A stretch of DNA of 64,000 nucleotides from Paenibacillus pasadenensis DSM 19293 (GCF_000422485.1 NZ_KE383856.1:18568-82567); one strand, 5' to 3'. Positions 15,523 through 24,266 are shown, numbered from the stretch's first letter. Notes: generated by a model from the letters alone, not told the origin. Numbers and translations are program-made.

Positions 15523-15817
15523 GAGGTTCCGTCCGCGGAGCGGCGTCAGAGGCCAGTCGAACCCGAGGTTCCGTCCCCGGAGCGGCGCCAGCGGCCAGTC
15601 GAACCGGAGGCTCCGGTCCCGGAGCGGCGTCAGAGGCCAGTCGAACCAGAGGTTCCGTCCCCGGAGCGGCGTCAGCGGAAAGGGCGAACCAGAGGTTCCG
15701 TCCCAGGAGCGGCGCCAGCGGCCAGTCGAACCCGAGGTTCCGTCCCCGGAGCGGCGACAGCGGCCAGTCGAACCGGAGGCTCCGGTCCCGGAGCGGCTTC
15801 GACCGCCGCCCGGCCGC
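15523..15817. repeat. 42-bp tandem repeat array, seven units
   Basis: Units begin GAGGTTCCG or GAGGCTCCG at 15523, 15565, 15607, 15649, 15692, 15734 and 15776. The period is 42 bp except for one 43-bp unit, and all share CCGGAGCGGCG and CCAGTCGAAC. A 42-bp unit could encode 14-residue repeats, but the 43-bp step breaks the frame and no start with a ribosome binding site leads in. It ends about 30 bp before the DUF4127 start, so it would be in the 5' leader if transcription starts upstream. Confidence 0.85.
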
Positions 15818-15845
15818 CAAGCGACGAAAGGAGGCAAGGAGGAGC

Positions 15846-17423
15846 ATGGACAATCCGAAGCGGGGCAAGGTGGTGTATCTGCCGCTGGACGAGCGGCCCT
15901 GCAACTATGACTTTCCCTGGCTGCTCGCCAGGGACACTGAGCTCGAGCTGGTCCGGCCGCCGCTTGAGTGGATGGGGCGCAAGAAGCGCCTCGGCCGCAT
16001 CGCCGAGCTCGGCGACTGGCTGGAGCGCGAGGCCGAGGACGCCGAGGCGGCGATCGTGTCGATCGACACGCTGCTGTACGGCGGCATCGTCCCGTCGCGG
16101 CTGCATCGGCTCGGCGAGCATGAGGCGGCGCGTCCGCTCGAGCGGCTGCGCCGCATCCGCGAGCGCAGGCCGGACATCCGGCTGTACGCGTTCCACCTCA
16201 TCATGCGCTGTCCGCAATATTCGAGCAGCGACGAGGAGCCGGACTATTACGCCGACTGGGGGCGGGAGCTGTTCCGGCTCGGCTACCTCGGCCACCGCGA
16301 GCAGCTCGGCCTCGCCATCGCCGAGGAGCAGCATGAGCTGAGCCGCATCCGCATGCGGCTGCCGGAGGACGTGCGCGACGATTACTTAGAAAGACGGGCC
16401 GTCAACGCCTCCGCCAATCGCGCCTCGCTCGAGCTGGCGGCCGACGGCACGATCGACTTCCTCGCGCTGCCGCAGGACGACGCGGCGCCGTACGGCTGGA
16501 CCGCGCTCGACCAGCAGGCCGTCCGCCAGCGCATCCGCGAGCTCGGCGCCGAGACGCGCACGCTCATGTATCCCGGCGCGGACGAGGCCGGCTGCACGCT
16601 GCTCGCCCGGCTCGCGGTCGAGCGGACCAACCAATCGCGCCCGCTCGTCTACGCCCGCTACGCCAGCACGCTCGGGCCGCAAGTCGTGCCGCTCTACGAG
16701 GACCGTCCGCTCGGCGAAAGCGTCAAGGCGCAGCTGCTGGCGGCAGGAGCGCTGCTCGCCGAGAGCGCGGCCGACGCGCAGCTCGTGCTGCTCGTCAATT
16801 CGCCAGGCGGCCCGATGGCGGAGTCGAACGACCAGCTGCGGCCCAATGCCGCCTACGACGTGCAGCGCAGCGTGCAGGAGCTGGCGGAATACGCCGAGCA
16901 TGCGGTCCGCACGCTCGGCAAGCCCGCGGCGCTCGCCGACGTCGCTTATGCGAACGGCGGCGACCTGCAGCTGCTGAGGCTGCTCCAGGCCAGGGGCCTG
17001 CTCCCCGAGCTGGCCGGCATCGCCGGCTGGAACACGAGCGGCAATACGCTCGGCACGGCGATCGCGCAGCTGCTGCTGCATGCGCGCTGCGGCCGCACGC
17101 CGGCGCAGCTCGACTTCCTCGGGCTGCGCATCGCCGAGGACTACGGCTACTGCGCCGCCGTCCGCCGGCCGCTGGCGGACGGCGCCATCCGGGAGCGGGG
17201 CATGGACTATTTCAACGTCGACGGCGAGCGCGGCGAAGCGGCGCGGCTCGTGCGGGAGGCGCTGGAGCTTTTTCTGGAACGGGAGGGGTTCAAGGACGGG
17301 CCGCTTCGCATCCGCATCGAGGACTGCCGCCTGCCGTGGAGCCGCATGTTCGAGGTCGGACTGCGGGTGGAGGCGACGGCAGGCGAGGCGGGAACGCCGA
17401 CGATCAGCGAAGACAGGGAGTGA
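15846..17423 (+). CDS. DUF4127 family protein
   Basis: A 525-aa protein of the DUF4127 family, recognised by KVVYLPLDERPCNYDFPWLL at the N-terminus, SIDTLLYGGIVPSRLH near residue 75 and the later PYGWTALDQQ, AYANGGD and GWNTSGNTLGTAIAQ segments. Members lack a proven activity; they are cytoplasmic (no signal here) and often sit with sugar-phosphate genes. Start ATG 15846 after AAGGAGGCAAGGAGGAGC. First gene of a tight operon with nanE (4-nt gap), rpiR, ROK and an FAD oxidoreductase, which suggests a role in amino-sugar or glycan breakdown, as inference only. Confidence 0.85.
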   Translation: MDNPKRGKVVYLPLDERPCNYDFPWLLARDTELELVRPPLEWMGRKKRLGRIAELGDWLEREAEDAEAAIVSIDTLLYGGIVPSRLHRLGEHEAARPLERLRRIRERRPDIRLYAFHLIMRCPQYSSSDEEPDYYADWGRELFRLGYLGHREQLGLAIAEEQHELSRIRMRLPEDVRDDYLERRAVNASANRASLELAADGTIDFLALPQDDAAPYGWTALDQQAVRQRIRELGAETRTLMYPGADEAGCTLLARLAVERTNQSRPLVYARYASTLGPQVVPLYEDRPLGESVKAQLLAAGALLAESAADAQLVLLVNSPGGPMAESNDQLRPNAAYDVQRSVQELAEYAEHAVRTLGKPAALADVAYANGGDLQLLRLLQARGLLPELAGIAGWNTSGNTLGTAIAQLLLHARCGRTPAQLDFLGLRIAEDYGYCAAVRRPLADGAIRERGMDYFNVDGERGEAARLVREALELFLEREGFKDGPLRIRIEDCRLPWSRMFEVGLRVEATAGEAGTPTISEDRE

Positions 17424-17427
17424 AGAC

Positions 17428-18129
17428 ATGGCGACCCTATGGGAGCAAGTGAGAGGGGGACTGATCGTCTCCTGCCAGGCGCTGCCGGAGGAGCCGCTCC
17501 ACGGAGCGGACATCATGGCGCGCATGGCGCTCGCCGCGAAGCAGGGCGGGGCGGCGGCGATCCGGGCCAACGGAGCGGCGGACGTGCGCAGCATCAAGGA
17601 GGCGACGGGGCTGCCGGTCATCGGCATCGTCAAGCGGGACTATCCGGGCAGCCCGGTCTACATCACGCCGACTTTGCGGGAGGTGGAGGAGCTGCTGGAC
17701 GCCGGAGCGGACATGATCGCCTTTGACGCGACGCTGCGCGCGCGGCCGGGCGGCTGCTCTGCGGCGGAGCTCGTCCGGCGGATGCACGGCAGCGGAGCGC
17801 TGGCGATGGCCGATGTGAGCACGCTGGAGGAGGCGATCGAGGCGCAGCGGATCGGAGCGGACTGCGTGTCCACGACGCTGTCGGGCTACACGCCGTACTC
17901 GGTCAGCCGCACCGGCCCCGACTATGCGCTCGTCGAGCGCGCGGCGCAGCGGCTGGACGTGCCGGTGTTCGCCGAAGGCCGGGTCACCGAGCCGTCGCAG
18001 ATTCCGGCGCTGCTGGCGAGAGGGGCGCATGCGGTCGTCGTCGGTTCGGCGATTACGCGGCCGCAGCTCATTACGGAACGTTTTGCCGCGGCAGCGGCGG
18101 GGGGGAAGGGAGCGATTCGATGGATCTGA
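17428..18129 (+). CDS. nanE: putative N-acetylmannosamine-6-phosphate 2-epimerase
   Basis: NanE-type TIM-barrel enzyme, 233 aa, converting ManNAc-6-phosphate to GlcNAc-6-phosphate. Family pattern: GLIVSCQALPEEPLHG at the N-terminus, AAAIRANGAADVRSIK near 47, PVIGIVKRDYPGSPVYITPT near 65, ADMIAFDAT near 95, ADVSTLEEA and DCVSTTLSGYT further on, then VFAEGRVTEPSQIP and AVVVGSAITRPQLITERF. Catalytic residues are expected at the Lys of GIVKRD and the Glu of FAEGR. It starts 4 nt after DUF4127 and overlaps the rpiR start by 10 bp. Confidence 0.9.
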   Translation: MATLWEQVRGGLIVSCQALPEEPLHGADIMARMALAAKQGGAAAIRANGAADVRSIKEATGLPVIGIVKRDYPGSPVYITPTLREVEELLDAGADMIAFDATLRARPGGCSAAELVRRMHGSGALAMADVSTLEEAIEAQRIGADCVSTTLSGYTPYSVSRTGPDYALVERAAQRLDVPVFAEGRVTEPSQIPALLARGAHAVVVGSAITRPQLITERFAAAAAGGKGAIRWI

Positions 18130-18959
18130 AGTTGAAAGTCAGCTCGTACTATCCGTCGCTCACGAAGTCCGAGCAGAAGGTCGCCGACTACGTGCTCGGC
18201 GCTCCGGAGTCGATCATGTACCGCTCCGTCACGGAGCTGGCGGATCTGTCGGGCGTGGGCGAGACGACGGTGATGCGCTTCTGCCGGGCGATCGGGTTCA
18301 AAGGATACCAGGACTTCAAGCTGGCGCTGGCCCAGGACTACAGCACGCGCCGCCAGCGGGGGGAAGGCTCGCCCGAGGCGGGCGAGGAGGACGGCGACTA
18401 CCCGTCGCTCGTTCACCGCGAGCTGGCTTCGATTCTCGCCGACACGATGAACCTGCTCGACCGGACCAAGCTGGAAGAGGCGGTGCGGCGCATCCATGAG
18501 GCGGGGTACGTGCAGCTGTTCGGCGTCGGCACGTCCGGGCTGACGGCGCTCGACGCCAAAAACCGCCTGCTCCGCATCGGCCTCCGGGCCGAAGCGGCGA
18601 CCGACGCCCATATCCAGGCGATGATGGCGGTGACGATGGGGCCGGGCGACGTCGCCGTCGGCATCAGCCTGAGCGGCAGCACGCTCGACACGGTCGACCT
18701 GCTGTCCAAGGCGCGCCAGCAAGGCGCGTACATCATCGCGATCACGAACTATGCCAAGTCGCCGATCACGGCGGAGGCCGATCTCGTGCTGCTGACCGCA
18801 GGCAAGGAGTCCCCGCTCGAGGGCGGGTCCATCGGCGCCAAGATGTCGCAGCTGCTCGTCATCGACCTCATCTGCGAGGGTCTGGCCCGTCACGACCTGC
18901 CACGCACTCGCGAGATGCGCGAGCGCATGGCCAAGGCGGTCATCGAGCGGATCTATTGA
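18120..18959 (+). CDS. MurR/RpiR family transcriptional regulator
   Basis: A 279-aa regulator with an N-terminal RpiR HTH (about 1-75: SLTKSEQKVADYVLG, then SVTELADLSGVGETTVMRF) and a C-terminal SIS sugar-phosphate-binding domain (about 115-245: LFGVGTSGLTALDAKNRLLR, then VAVGISLSGSTLDTVDLL). Such proteins respond to phosphosugars such as GlcNAc-6-P or MurNAc-6-P. Lying between nanE and the ROK gene with overlaps or near-overlaps, it is probably the local regulator, sensing an intermediate of the same pathway. The ATG at 18120 lies within the end of nanE, following GGGAAGGGAG. Confidence 0.9.
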   Translation: MDLKLKVSSYYPSLTKSEQKVADYVLGAPESIMYRSVTELADLSGVGETTVMRFCRAIGFKGYQDFKLALAQDYSTRRQRGEGSPEAGEEDGDYPSLVHRELASILADTMNLLDRTKLEEAVRRIHEAGYVQLFGVGTSGLTALDAKNRLLRIGLRAEAATDAHIQAMMAVTMGPGDVAVGISLSGSTLDTVDLLSKARQQGAYIIAITNYAKSPITAEADLVLLTAGKESPLEGGSIGAKMSQLLVIDLICEGLARHDLPRTREMRERMAKAVIERIY

Positions 18960-18979
18960 GACGGGAGGGGGGAGCGGGC

Positions 18980-20260
18980 ATGAGCCGGGAAAAAGAAGCT
19001 GTCGGCCCTGCTGGCGGCGGCATCGCCAGGGAAGGCTCGGCGGAAGGCCGCCGTGAAACCGGCGTCGCCAGGGAAGGCTCGGCGGACGAACGCCGCAGAA
19101 TCGGCATCGCCGGCGAGGGCCCGGCGGACGGCCGCCGCAGAGCCGGCAGCGCCGTGGACGAACGCCGCAGAATCGGCATCGCCGTGGACGGACCCGTGGA
19201 CGAACGCCGCAGAGCCGGCGTCGTCCGGGAAGGCCCGGCGGACGGCCGCCAACCCGGCGTCGCCCGAGACAAGCCGGTCCTCGGCATCGACATCGGCGGC
19301 ACCGGCATCAAGGGAGCCGTGCTCTCGCCGAGCGGGCGGCTGCTCGCGCAGGCTTCTCTCCCGACCGAGGCGGCGCGCGGCCGGGAGGCGGTGCTGCGGA
19401 CCGCGGAGGCGCTCGTCCTCGAGCTGCTGGAGCGCTGCCCGGACGCGGCCGCGCTCGGCATCGCCAGCGCCGGGCGCATCGACGCGGAGCGCGGCGCGGT
19501 CGTGTACGCGACCGCCAATCTGCCCGGCTGGACCGGGCTGCGCCTGGCCGATTGGGCCGAGCGCAGCTTCGGCTTGCCGGCCTGCGCCGACAACGACGCC
19601 AACGCCGCGCTGCTCGGCGAGGCGCGGCTCGGGGCCGCGCGCGGCCTGAGCGACGCCGTCCTGCTGACGCTCGGCACCGGCGTCGGCGGCGCCAATCTCG
19701 TCGGCGGCCGGATTGTCCGCGGCGCCGGTTGGAGCGGCGGCGAATGGGGCCACGCCGTGCTCGTGCCGGGCGGGCGGCCCTGCAACTGCGGCCGCCGCGG
19801 CTGCGCGGAGACGTATCTGTCCGGCTCCGCTCTGATGCACGGCGCGGCGCGTCGCTTGGGCCGGCCGGGCCTGTCGCCTGCGGAGCTGGAGCGGCTGCTG
19901 TTCGAGCGCGACGGCGCGGCGCAGGATGCGATGCGGGAGTACGCGGCTCGGCTGGCGCTTTTTCTCGCCAACCTGCAGGCGGGGCTCGATCCTGCGGCCG
20001 TCGTGCTCGGCGGCGGCGGAGCCGAGTCGCTGGCCGCCTGGCGGCCGCTGCTGGACGAGGCGCTGGCGGCGGAGGGCGCGGCCAGGCTGACCGTCGTCCC
20101 GGCGCAGCTCGGTCCGCTCGCCGGCTGCATCGGCGCGGCGCTGATGGCGGCCGAGCGGCTGGACGGCGGCCTGGCCCGCTCCGGCGCCGACGAAGGCGGC
20201 ATCGACAGCAGCAACGAAGCCGGCCTTGAGCCCGGCATCACGAAGGAGGAATCGTCATGA
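18980..20260 (+). CDS. ROK-family sugar kinase with repetitive N-terminus
   Basis: ROK protein of 426 aa. The kinase starts at about residue 99 (VLGIDIGGTGIKGAVL, phosphate-1 loop). Then come AACADNDANAALLGEA-type residues, the catalytic-Asp region, GTGVGGANLVGG, and the zinc motif CNCGRRGCAETYLSG after GEWGHA. No HTH is present, so it is a kinase rather than an NagC-like repressor; ManNAc or GlcNAc kinase is likely beside nanE. Odd: residues about 13-96 are six or seven degenerate 14-residue repeats of the type GVAREGSADERRRI, encoded by 42-bp tandem units (about 19019-19270), absent from normal ROK kinases. Start ATG 18980 after GGAGGGGGGAG. It overlaps the next gene by 4 bp. Confidence 0.85.
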   Translation: MSREKEAVGPAGGGIAREGSAEGRRETGVAREGSADERRRIGIAGEGPADGRRRAGSAVDERRRIGIAVDGPVDERRRAGVVREGPADGRQPGVARDKPVLGIDIGGTGIKGAVLSPSGRLLAQASLPTEAARGREAVLRTAEALVLELLERCPDAAALGIASAGRIDAERGAVVYATANLPGWTGLRLADWAERSFGLPACADNDANAALLGEARLGAARGLSDAVLLTLGTGVGGANLVGGRIVRGAGWSGGEWGHAVLVPGGRPCNCGRRGCAETYLSGSALMHGAARRLGRPGLSPAELERLLFERDGAAQDAMREYAARLALFLANLQAGLDPAAVVLGGGGAESLAAWRPLLDEALAAEGAARLTVVPAQLGPLAGCIGAALMAAERLDGGLARSGADEGGIDSSNEAGLEPGITKEESS

Positions 20261-21894
20261 ACGAACCGACAAGCCAGAGGGGCGGCAAGCGTCCGGACGA
20301 GCGTCTGGAGGCGGACATCGTCATCATCGGAGGCGGCCTTGGCGGCACGGCGGCCGCGCTGGCCGCGGCGCGCGCCGGCAAAAGCGTCATCCTGACGGAG
20401 GAGACCGACTGGATCGGCGGTCAGCTCACCTCGCAGGCGGTGCCGCCCGACGAGCACCGCTGGATCGAGACGGAGGGCTGCACGGCGTCATTCCGCGAGC
20501 TGCGCGAGCGCATCCGCGACTACTACCGCGACAGCTATCCGCTCACCGAGCAGGCGCGGGCCAACCCGATCCTCAACCCCGGCAGCGGCTGGGTGAGCCG
20601 TCTCGCGCATGAGCCGCGCGTCGCGCTCGCCGTGCTGCAGGCGATGCTCGCGCCGTATGTGAACAGCGGACGGCTGCGCGTGCTCTATCATGCCTCTCCC
20701 GCCTCGGCGCAGGTCGAAGGGGACGAGGTGCGCTCGGTGACGGTGAGCGTGCGCGGCGGCAGCCGCCGGATCGAGCTCGCCGGAGCCTATGTGCTCGATG
20801 CGACGGAGACCGGCGAGCTGCTGCCGCTGACCGGCACGGAATACCGGATCGGAGCGGAGTCGCGCGCCGAGACCGGGGAGCCGCATGCGCCGGAGGAGGC
20901 TTTGCCGGACGACGTGCAGGCGTTCACCCATGTCGGCGCGATGGAGTACGTGCCGGGAGCCGATTTCACGATGGAGCGGCCGCCGGAGATGTACGGCTAC
21001 TGGAGCCGGCTCGTGCCGCCTTTCAGCCCGTATCCGCTGCTGAGCTGGTTCGCCACCGACGCGAACGATACGACCAAGAAGAAGGAGTTCACGCTGCTGC
21101 CGAACGGCCAGGGCGTCACCTCGCTGTGGGACTACCGCCGCATCATCGACCCGCGCCATCTGGCCGTCCCGCTCTACCCCGGCGAGCAGTCGCTGCTCAA
21201 CTGGGCGCAGAACGACTATTATCTCGGCTCCATCATGGACGTGCCGGACGACGTGCGCCGCGACCGGCTGTACGCCGCGCGCCAGCTGACGCTGTCCGTC
21301 GTGTACTGGCTGCAGACGGACGCGCCGCGGCTGGACGGGGGCAAGGGCTGGCCCGGCCTGCGGCTGCGCGGCGACATCGTCGGCACGGAGGACGGCCTCG
21401 CCAAGTCGGTCTATATCCGCGAGTCGCGGCGCATCCGCGCGCTGCAGACGGTGACCGAGGCGGACGTGAGCCAGGAGCTGCGCGGCGCGGAGGGCATCCG
21501 GCGGTACGAGGACAGCGTCGGCGTCGGCAGCTACCATCTGGACCTGCATCATACGACCGTCACGCATCGCAGCTTCTACATCCCGAGCTATCCGTACGAA
21601 ATTCCGCTCGGCGCGCTCATCCCGGTCCGCACGGCCAATCTGCTGCCCGCATGCAAGAACATCGGCGTCACCCAGATCTCCAACGGCTGCTACCGGCTCC
21701 ATCCGACCGAGTGGAACGTCGGCGAGGCGGCCGGGCTGCTCGCGGCGTACTGCCTCGACGTCTCGCGCCGTCCGCGCGAGGTGCACGGCGACGCGGCGCT
21801 GAGGACGGGCTACCAGGAGCGGCTGAGCGCGCATGGCGTGCAGCTGCACTGGTCGGATCGGGTCGCGCAGGAGGTCGTGGAAGCGCCGAAGTAA
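20257..21894 (+). CDS. FAD-dependent oxidoreductase (FAD_oxidored type)
   Basis: A 545-aa flavoprotein of the FAD_oxidored family, often annotated as xanthan-lyase-like or glucose-inhibited-type oxidoreductase. The N-terminal Rossmann motif is DIVIIGGGLGGTAAALAAAR (about 24-43), followed by EETDWIGGQLTSQAVPPDEH, in which GGQLT is typical. Further on, LDATETGELLPLTG and the C-terminal NIGVTQISNGCYRLHPTEWNVGEAAG (FAD-binding end) are intact. No signal peptide, so it is cytoplasmic. The start overlaps the ROK stop (ATGA), so it is translationally coupled and closes the operon. It could oxidise the sugar handled by the operon; the substrate is unknown. Confidence 0.85.
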   Translation: MNEPTSQRGGKRPDERLEADIVIIGGGLGGTAAALAAARAGKSVILTEETDWIGGQLTSQAVPPDEHRWIETEGCTASFRELRERIRDYYRDSYPLTEQARANPILNPGSGWVSRLAHEPRVALAVLQAMLAPYVNSGRLRVLYHASPASAQVEGDEVRSVTVSVRGGSRRIELAGAYVLDATETGELLPLTGTEYRIGAESRAETGEPHAPEEALPDDVQAFTHVGAMEYVPGADFTMERPPEMYGYWSRLVPPFSPYPLLSWFATDANDTTKKKEFTLLPNGQGVTSLWDYRRIIDPRHLAVPLYPGEQSLLNWAQNDYYLGSIMDVPDDVRRDRLYAARQLTLSVVYWLQTDAPRLDGGKGWPGLRLRGDIVGTEDGLAKSVYIRESRRIRALQTVTEADVSQELRGAEGIRRYEDSVGVGSYHLDLHHTTVTHRSFYIPSYPYEIPLGALIPVRTANLLPACKNIGVTQISNGCYRLHPTEWNVGEAAGLLAAYCLDVSRRPREVHGDAALRTGYQERLSAHGVQLHWSDRVAQEVVEAPK

Positions 21895-22010
21895 GCCAGC
21901 CGCAACTCTCGAAGGAGGTGGTGGCCGCTCCGAAGCGAAGCGGAAGGACGGCATGCTTCAGGCATGCCGGGACGCCGGGTCGGGAATGATCATTTTGGAG
22001 GAGGGATAGG

Positions 22011-23249
22011 TTGAGAAGAAGATGGAACGGGAAAAAGCTGCTGCCGGCCGTACTGGCCGCAGCGCTGCTGGCAAGCGGATCGGCGATGGCCTCGCCGCAG
22101 GCGGGGCTCGGTCCGGCGGAGCCGGAGGGCGGCAGCGCCGCCGCGCTGCGCGCCGCGGACGGGACGCCGCTGCCGGAACGGGACGCCTCCGCGGCCGCCG
22201 GGCTCGGAGGCGGGAGCGCGTCCGGCTCGGCCTCGCTGCAGGCGGCGGCGCTGGCCACGCCGAACCTCATCGTGCCGATCGAGACGCTGAAGCCGGCCGT
22301 CGCCTTGAGCAAGCCGGCGCTCTCGCCTGCCGGCGGACCGCTCATCCTGAGCGATTCGCCGGAGTCGCCGACGACTCCGGGAGGCTTTTACCGGGATACG
22401 GTCAGCGGCTCGTTCCGGGTGTTCTACCACCACTACAACAAGACCGGCGCGGAGCTGCAGGTCGCCGTCGCCGTCACGAACACGAGCGGCTACAAGGTCA
22501 AGCTCTACGAGGAAGGAGCCGGGGCCGGGGTCGATTACTACCCGGACATCGCCGGCCAGCTCGGCCTCGAGGCGTTCCTGGCCGACCGCGGCTCGCGCCG
22601 TCCGGTCGCCGTGCTGCTGCCGGGGCAGAGCTACTGGGTGTCGCATGCGGTGCCGGTCACGTACACGGCGAGCGGCTTCCTGCAGCTGCGCGCCGAAGCG
22701 CCCGGCGGCGGCAGCGCGCCGGTCACGGTGACGACGCTCGGCTACGCCGGCGCGCGTCCCGATCCGCTGGCGGAGCCGATCCTGCCGCGCGACAAGCATG
22801 TGCGGGGCACGTTCCCCCATTATGACCGCACGGGCACGCTCGTCTACGACACCTCGCTGGGCAATGCGCTCATCCGCGTCTCGTCCGCGCCGTCGGGCCA
22901 GTGGGCCGACTTCATGCCAGGCGAGTACGAGCCTGGCGTCGACGCGACGACCGGCGAGAGCGTCGTCAACAGCGGCAACTACGGCGTCATCTACGATTTC
23001 AACGTGCAGATCGACAACAAGAGCGAGGGCAAGCGCACGGTCGACGTCTACCTCAACCCGTCCGGCGGCTCGGGCCACTATACGCTCGGCTGGGCGAACA
23101 AGCGGCTCAGCTCGGGCTACCTGAACTACACCCAGGCATGGCAGTTCGCCGAGCTCAAGGTCGGCAAGAAGGGCAAGACGGTGCCGTCGCGGCTCAGCCT
23201 GACCGGCGGCTCGTCCGGGCCGCAGGTGCTGTACTTTACGAACAAGTAG
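22011..23249 (+). CDS. secreted protein of unknown family
   Basis: A 412-aa exported protein with signal peptide (MRRRWNGKKLLPAVLAAALLA..., cleavage probably after AMA, near residue 28) and an Ala/Gly-rich spacer to about residue 80. The mature part has aromatic-rich beta-like stretches: FYRDTVSGSFRVFYHHYNKT, then VTNTSGYKVKLYEEG, GVIYDFNVQIDNKSEGKRTV and WAFAELKVG-like segments. I recognise no family. TTG start at 22011 with GGAGGAGGGA 6-8 nt upstream. A hairpin without T-run (21949-21969) lies before it. Its last 16 bases and the DNA behind it are repeated at 25971, right of the AT-rich island. Confidence 0.75.
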   Translation: MRRRWNGKKLLPAVLAAALLASGSAMASPQAGLGPAEPEGGSAAALRAADGTPLPERDASAAAGLGGGSASGSASLQAAALATPNLIVPIETLKPAVALSKPALSPAGGPLILSDSPESPTTPGGFYRDTVSGSFRVFYHHYNKTGAELQVAVAVTNTSGYKVKLYEEGAGAGVDYYPDIAGQLGLEAFLADRGSRRPVAVLLPGQSYWVSHAVPVTYTASGFLQLRAEAPGGGSAPVTVTTLGYAGARPDPLAEPILPRDKHVRGTFPHYDRTGTLVYDTSLGNALIRVSSAPSGQWADFMPGEYEPGVDATTGESVVNSGNYGVIYDFNVQIDNKSEGKRTVDVYLNPSGGSGHYTLGWANKRLSSGYLNYTQAWQFAELKVGKKGKTVPSRLSLTGGSSGPQVLYFTNK

Positions 23250-24062
23250 GCCGATTCCGGCGTCGGGCCGGCTCGGCACGCGCAGCAAGGGGAAGAAATG
23301 CCCTTGTTCGCAGGCGCGGCAAGAGATCGGCGCGCAGCAAGGGAACCAGTTCCCTTGTCCGCCTTGCTCGCAGGCGCTTTGCCTTGCATGCGCCTAGGCC
23401 GCATGAACGCCAAAAACCAGGAAGAAGCGGAGCCGGCTCCGCTTCTTCCTGGTTTTTCTTGTTGCCCGCCTATTCCTCCTCTTCCGTAATCGTCACCTGC
23501 GCCCGGTTGGACACGGCGCGCGTCGTAATCGCGCGGCCCGACGGCGAGCGCACGCCGAACGTGACGACAGCCTGGTTGAAGAGGGTGCCGCTCGCCGCGT
23601 CTCCGGCGGCGGCGTCGGCTGAGACGCCCGACAGCGGCGCCGATGCCGTCAGCCGATTTTCTAGGATGGACGCCGGGGGCGGCGACGGGATGACATAGCT
23701 TAGCTCGCGGGTGATGGAGGCGCCGGGCGCGAGGCTCTCGATCGTCTCGTTCAGCAGCGCCGCTCCCGGCGGATCGAGCGCGTCCAGCACCTGGATCTGG
23801 CTGAGCAGCGTGTTGCCGATATTCGTGACGCGCAGCTGGAAGAACACTGTATCTCCCGGCATCGCCGTCACTGATTCGAGGCCGGTGACCGTTTTTTTCG
23901 CCAGGATCGCGGGAGTGCGATTGAACTTCGGCACGTCGACGATGCCGATGGACTGGTCGCCGACCGGCACGGACGCGACGATCCGGTTCGACTGGCGGTC
24001 GATGACCGAGACGACGTTCGTGCGCGTGCTCACATACAGGTAGTGGGTGCTGGCGTCGATCA
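23232..24062. repeat. left copy of a partial duplication
   Basis: From TACTTTACGAACAAGTAG at 23232 to about 24062 the DNA repeats 25971-26305 joined to 29668-30113 nearly base for base. It therefore contains the tail of the secreted-protein gene, the spacer, the bidirectional terminator and a deleted copy of the propeller/DUF11 gene. The left spacer has about 53 bp more (23284-23336), bounded by two GCGCAGCAAG copies, apparently lost from the right copy. Confidence 0.9.
23412..23457. terminator. perfect bidirectional terminator, left copy
   Basis: A 46-bp perfect palindrome with A5 on one side and T5 on the other, between the convergent secreted-protein gene and the truncated DUF11 gene. An identical copy is at about 26098-26143. 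Confidence 0.95.
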
Positions 24063-24141
24063 AAACGATGGTGCGCAACATGCTCCGGCACTTGCTATCC
24101 AGAAACTTCCTCGTCTTTTCGGTCATAAGCATACAGGCCAA
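23470..24141 (-). pseudogene. truncated, internally deleted copy of the propeller/DUF11 gene
   Basis: A 223-codon open frame. Codons from about 29 on match the big gene at 26157-30848: the last propeller strand (YLYVSTRTNVVSVIDRQSNR), the first DUF11 repeat, then a jump from LTASAPLSGVSA directly to DAAAGDAASGTLFNQ at the C-terminus. The joint falls in a shared GGCGGCGGC run (about 23605-23613), so about 3.36 kb was deleted across microhomology. The first 28 codons come from unrelated DNA right of 24062. Without most of the propeller it is probably non-functional, though the frame is open and it could encode a short protein. Confidence 0.85.
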
Positions 24142-24266
24142 GGAGTTTCCCCGCTCGCCCGCTTCAAGAATCAGCTAATCGTCAAGGCTGAGCGAACGAG
24201 AAAGTGAAGGCAATCGACAATAGGGATGTTGATTCGACTGCTCTTCCATAATGCCACAGAAATGAA

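Noticed and set aside
15358-16341. Open frame encoding EVPSPERRQRPVEP repeats ahead of DUF4127
   Set aside because: No start with a ribosome binding site, frame broken by the 43-bp unit, and the rest overlaps the DUF4127 gene in another frame.
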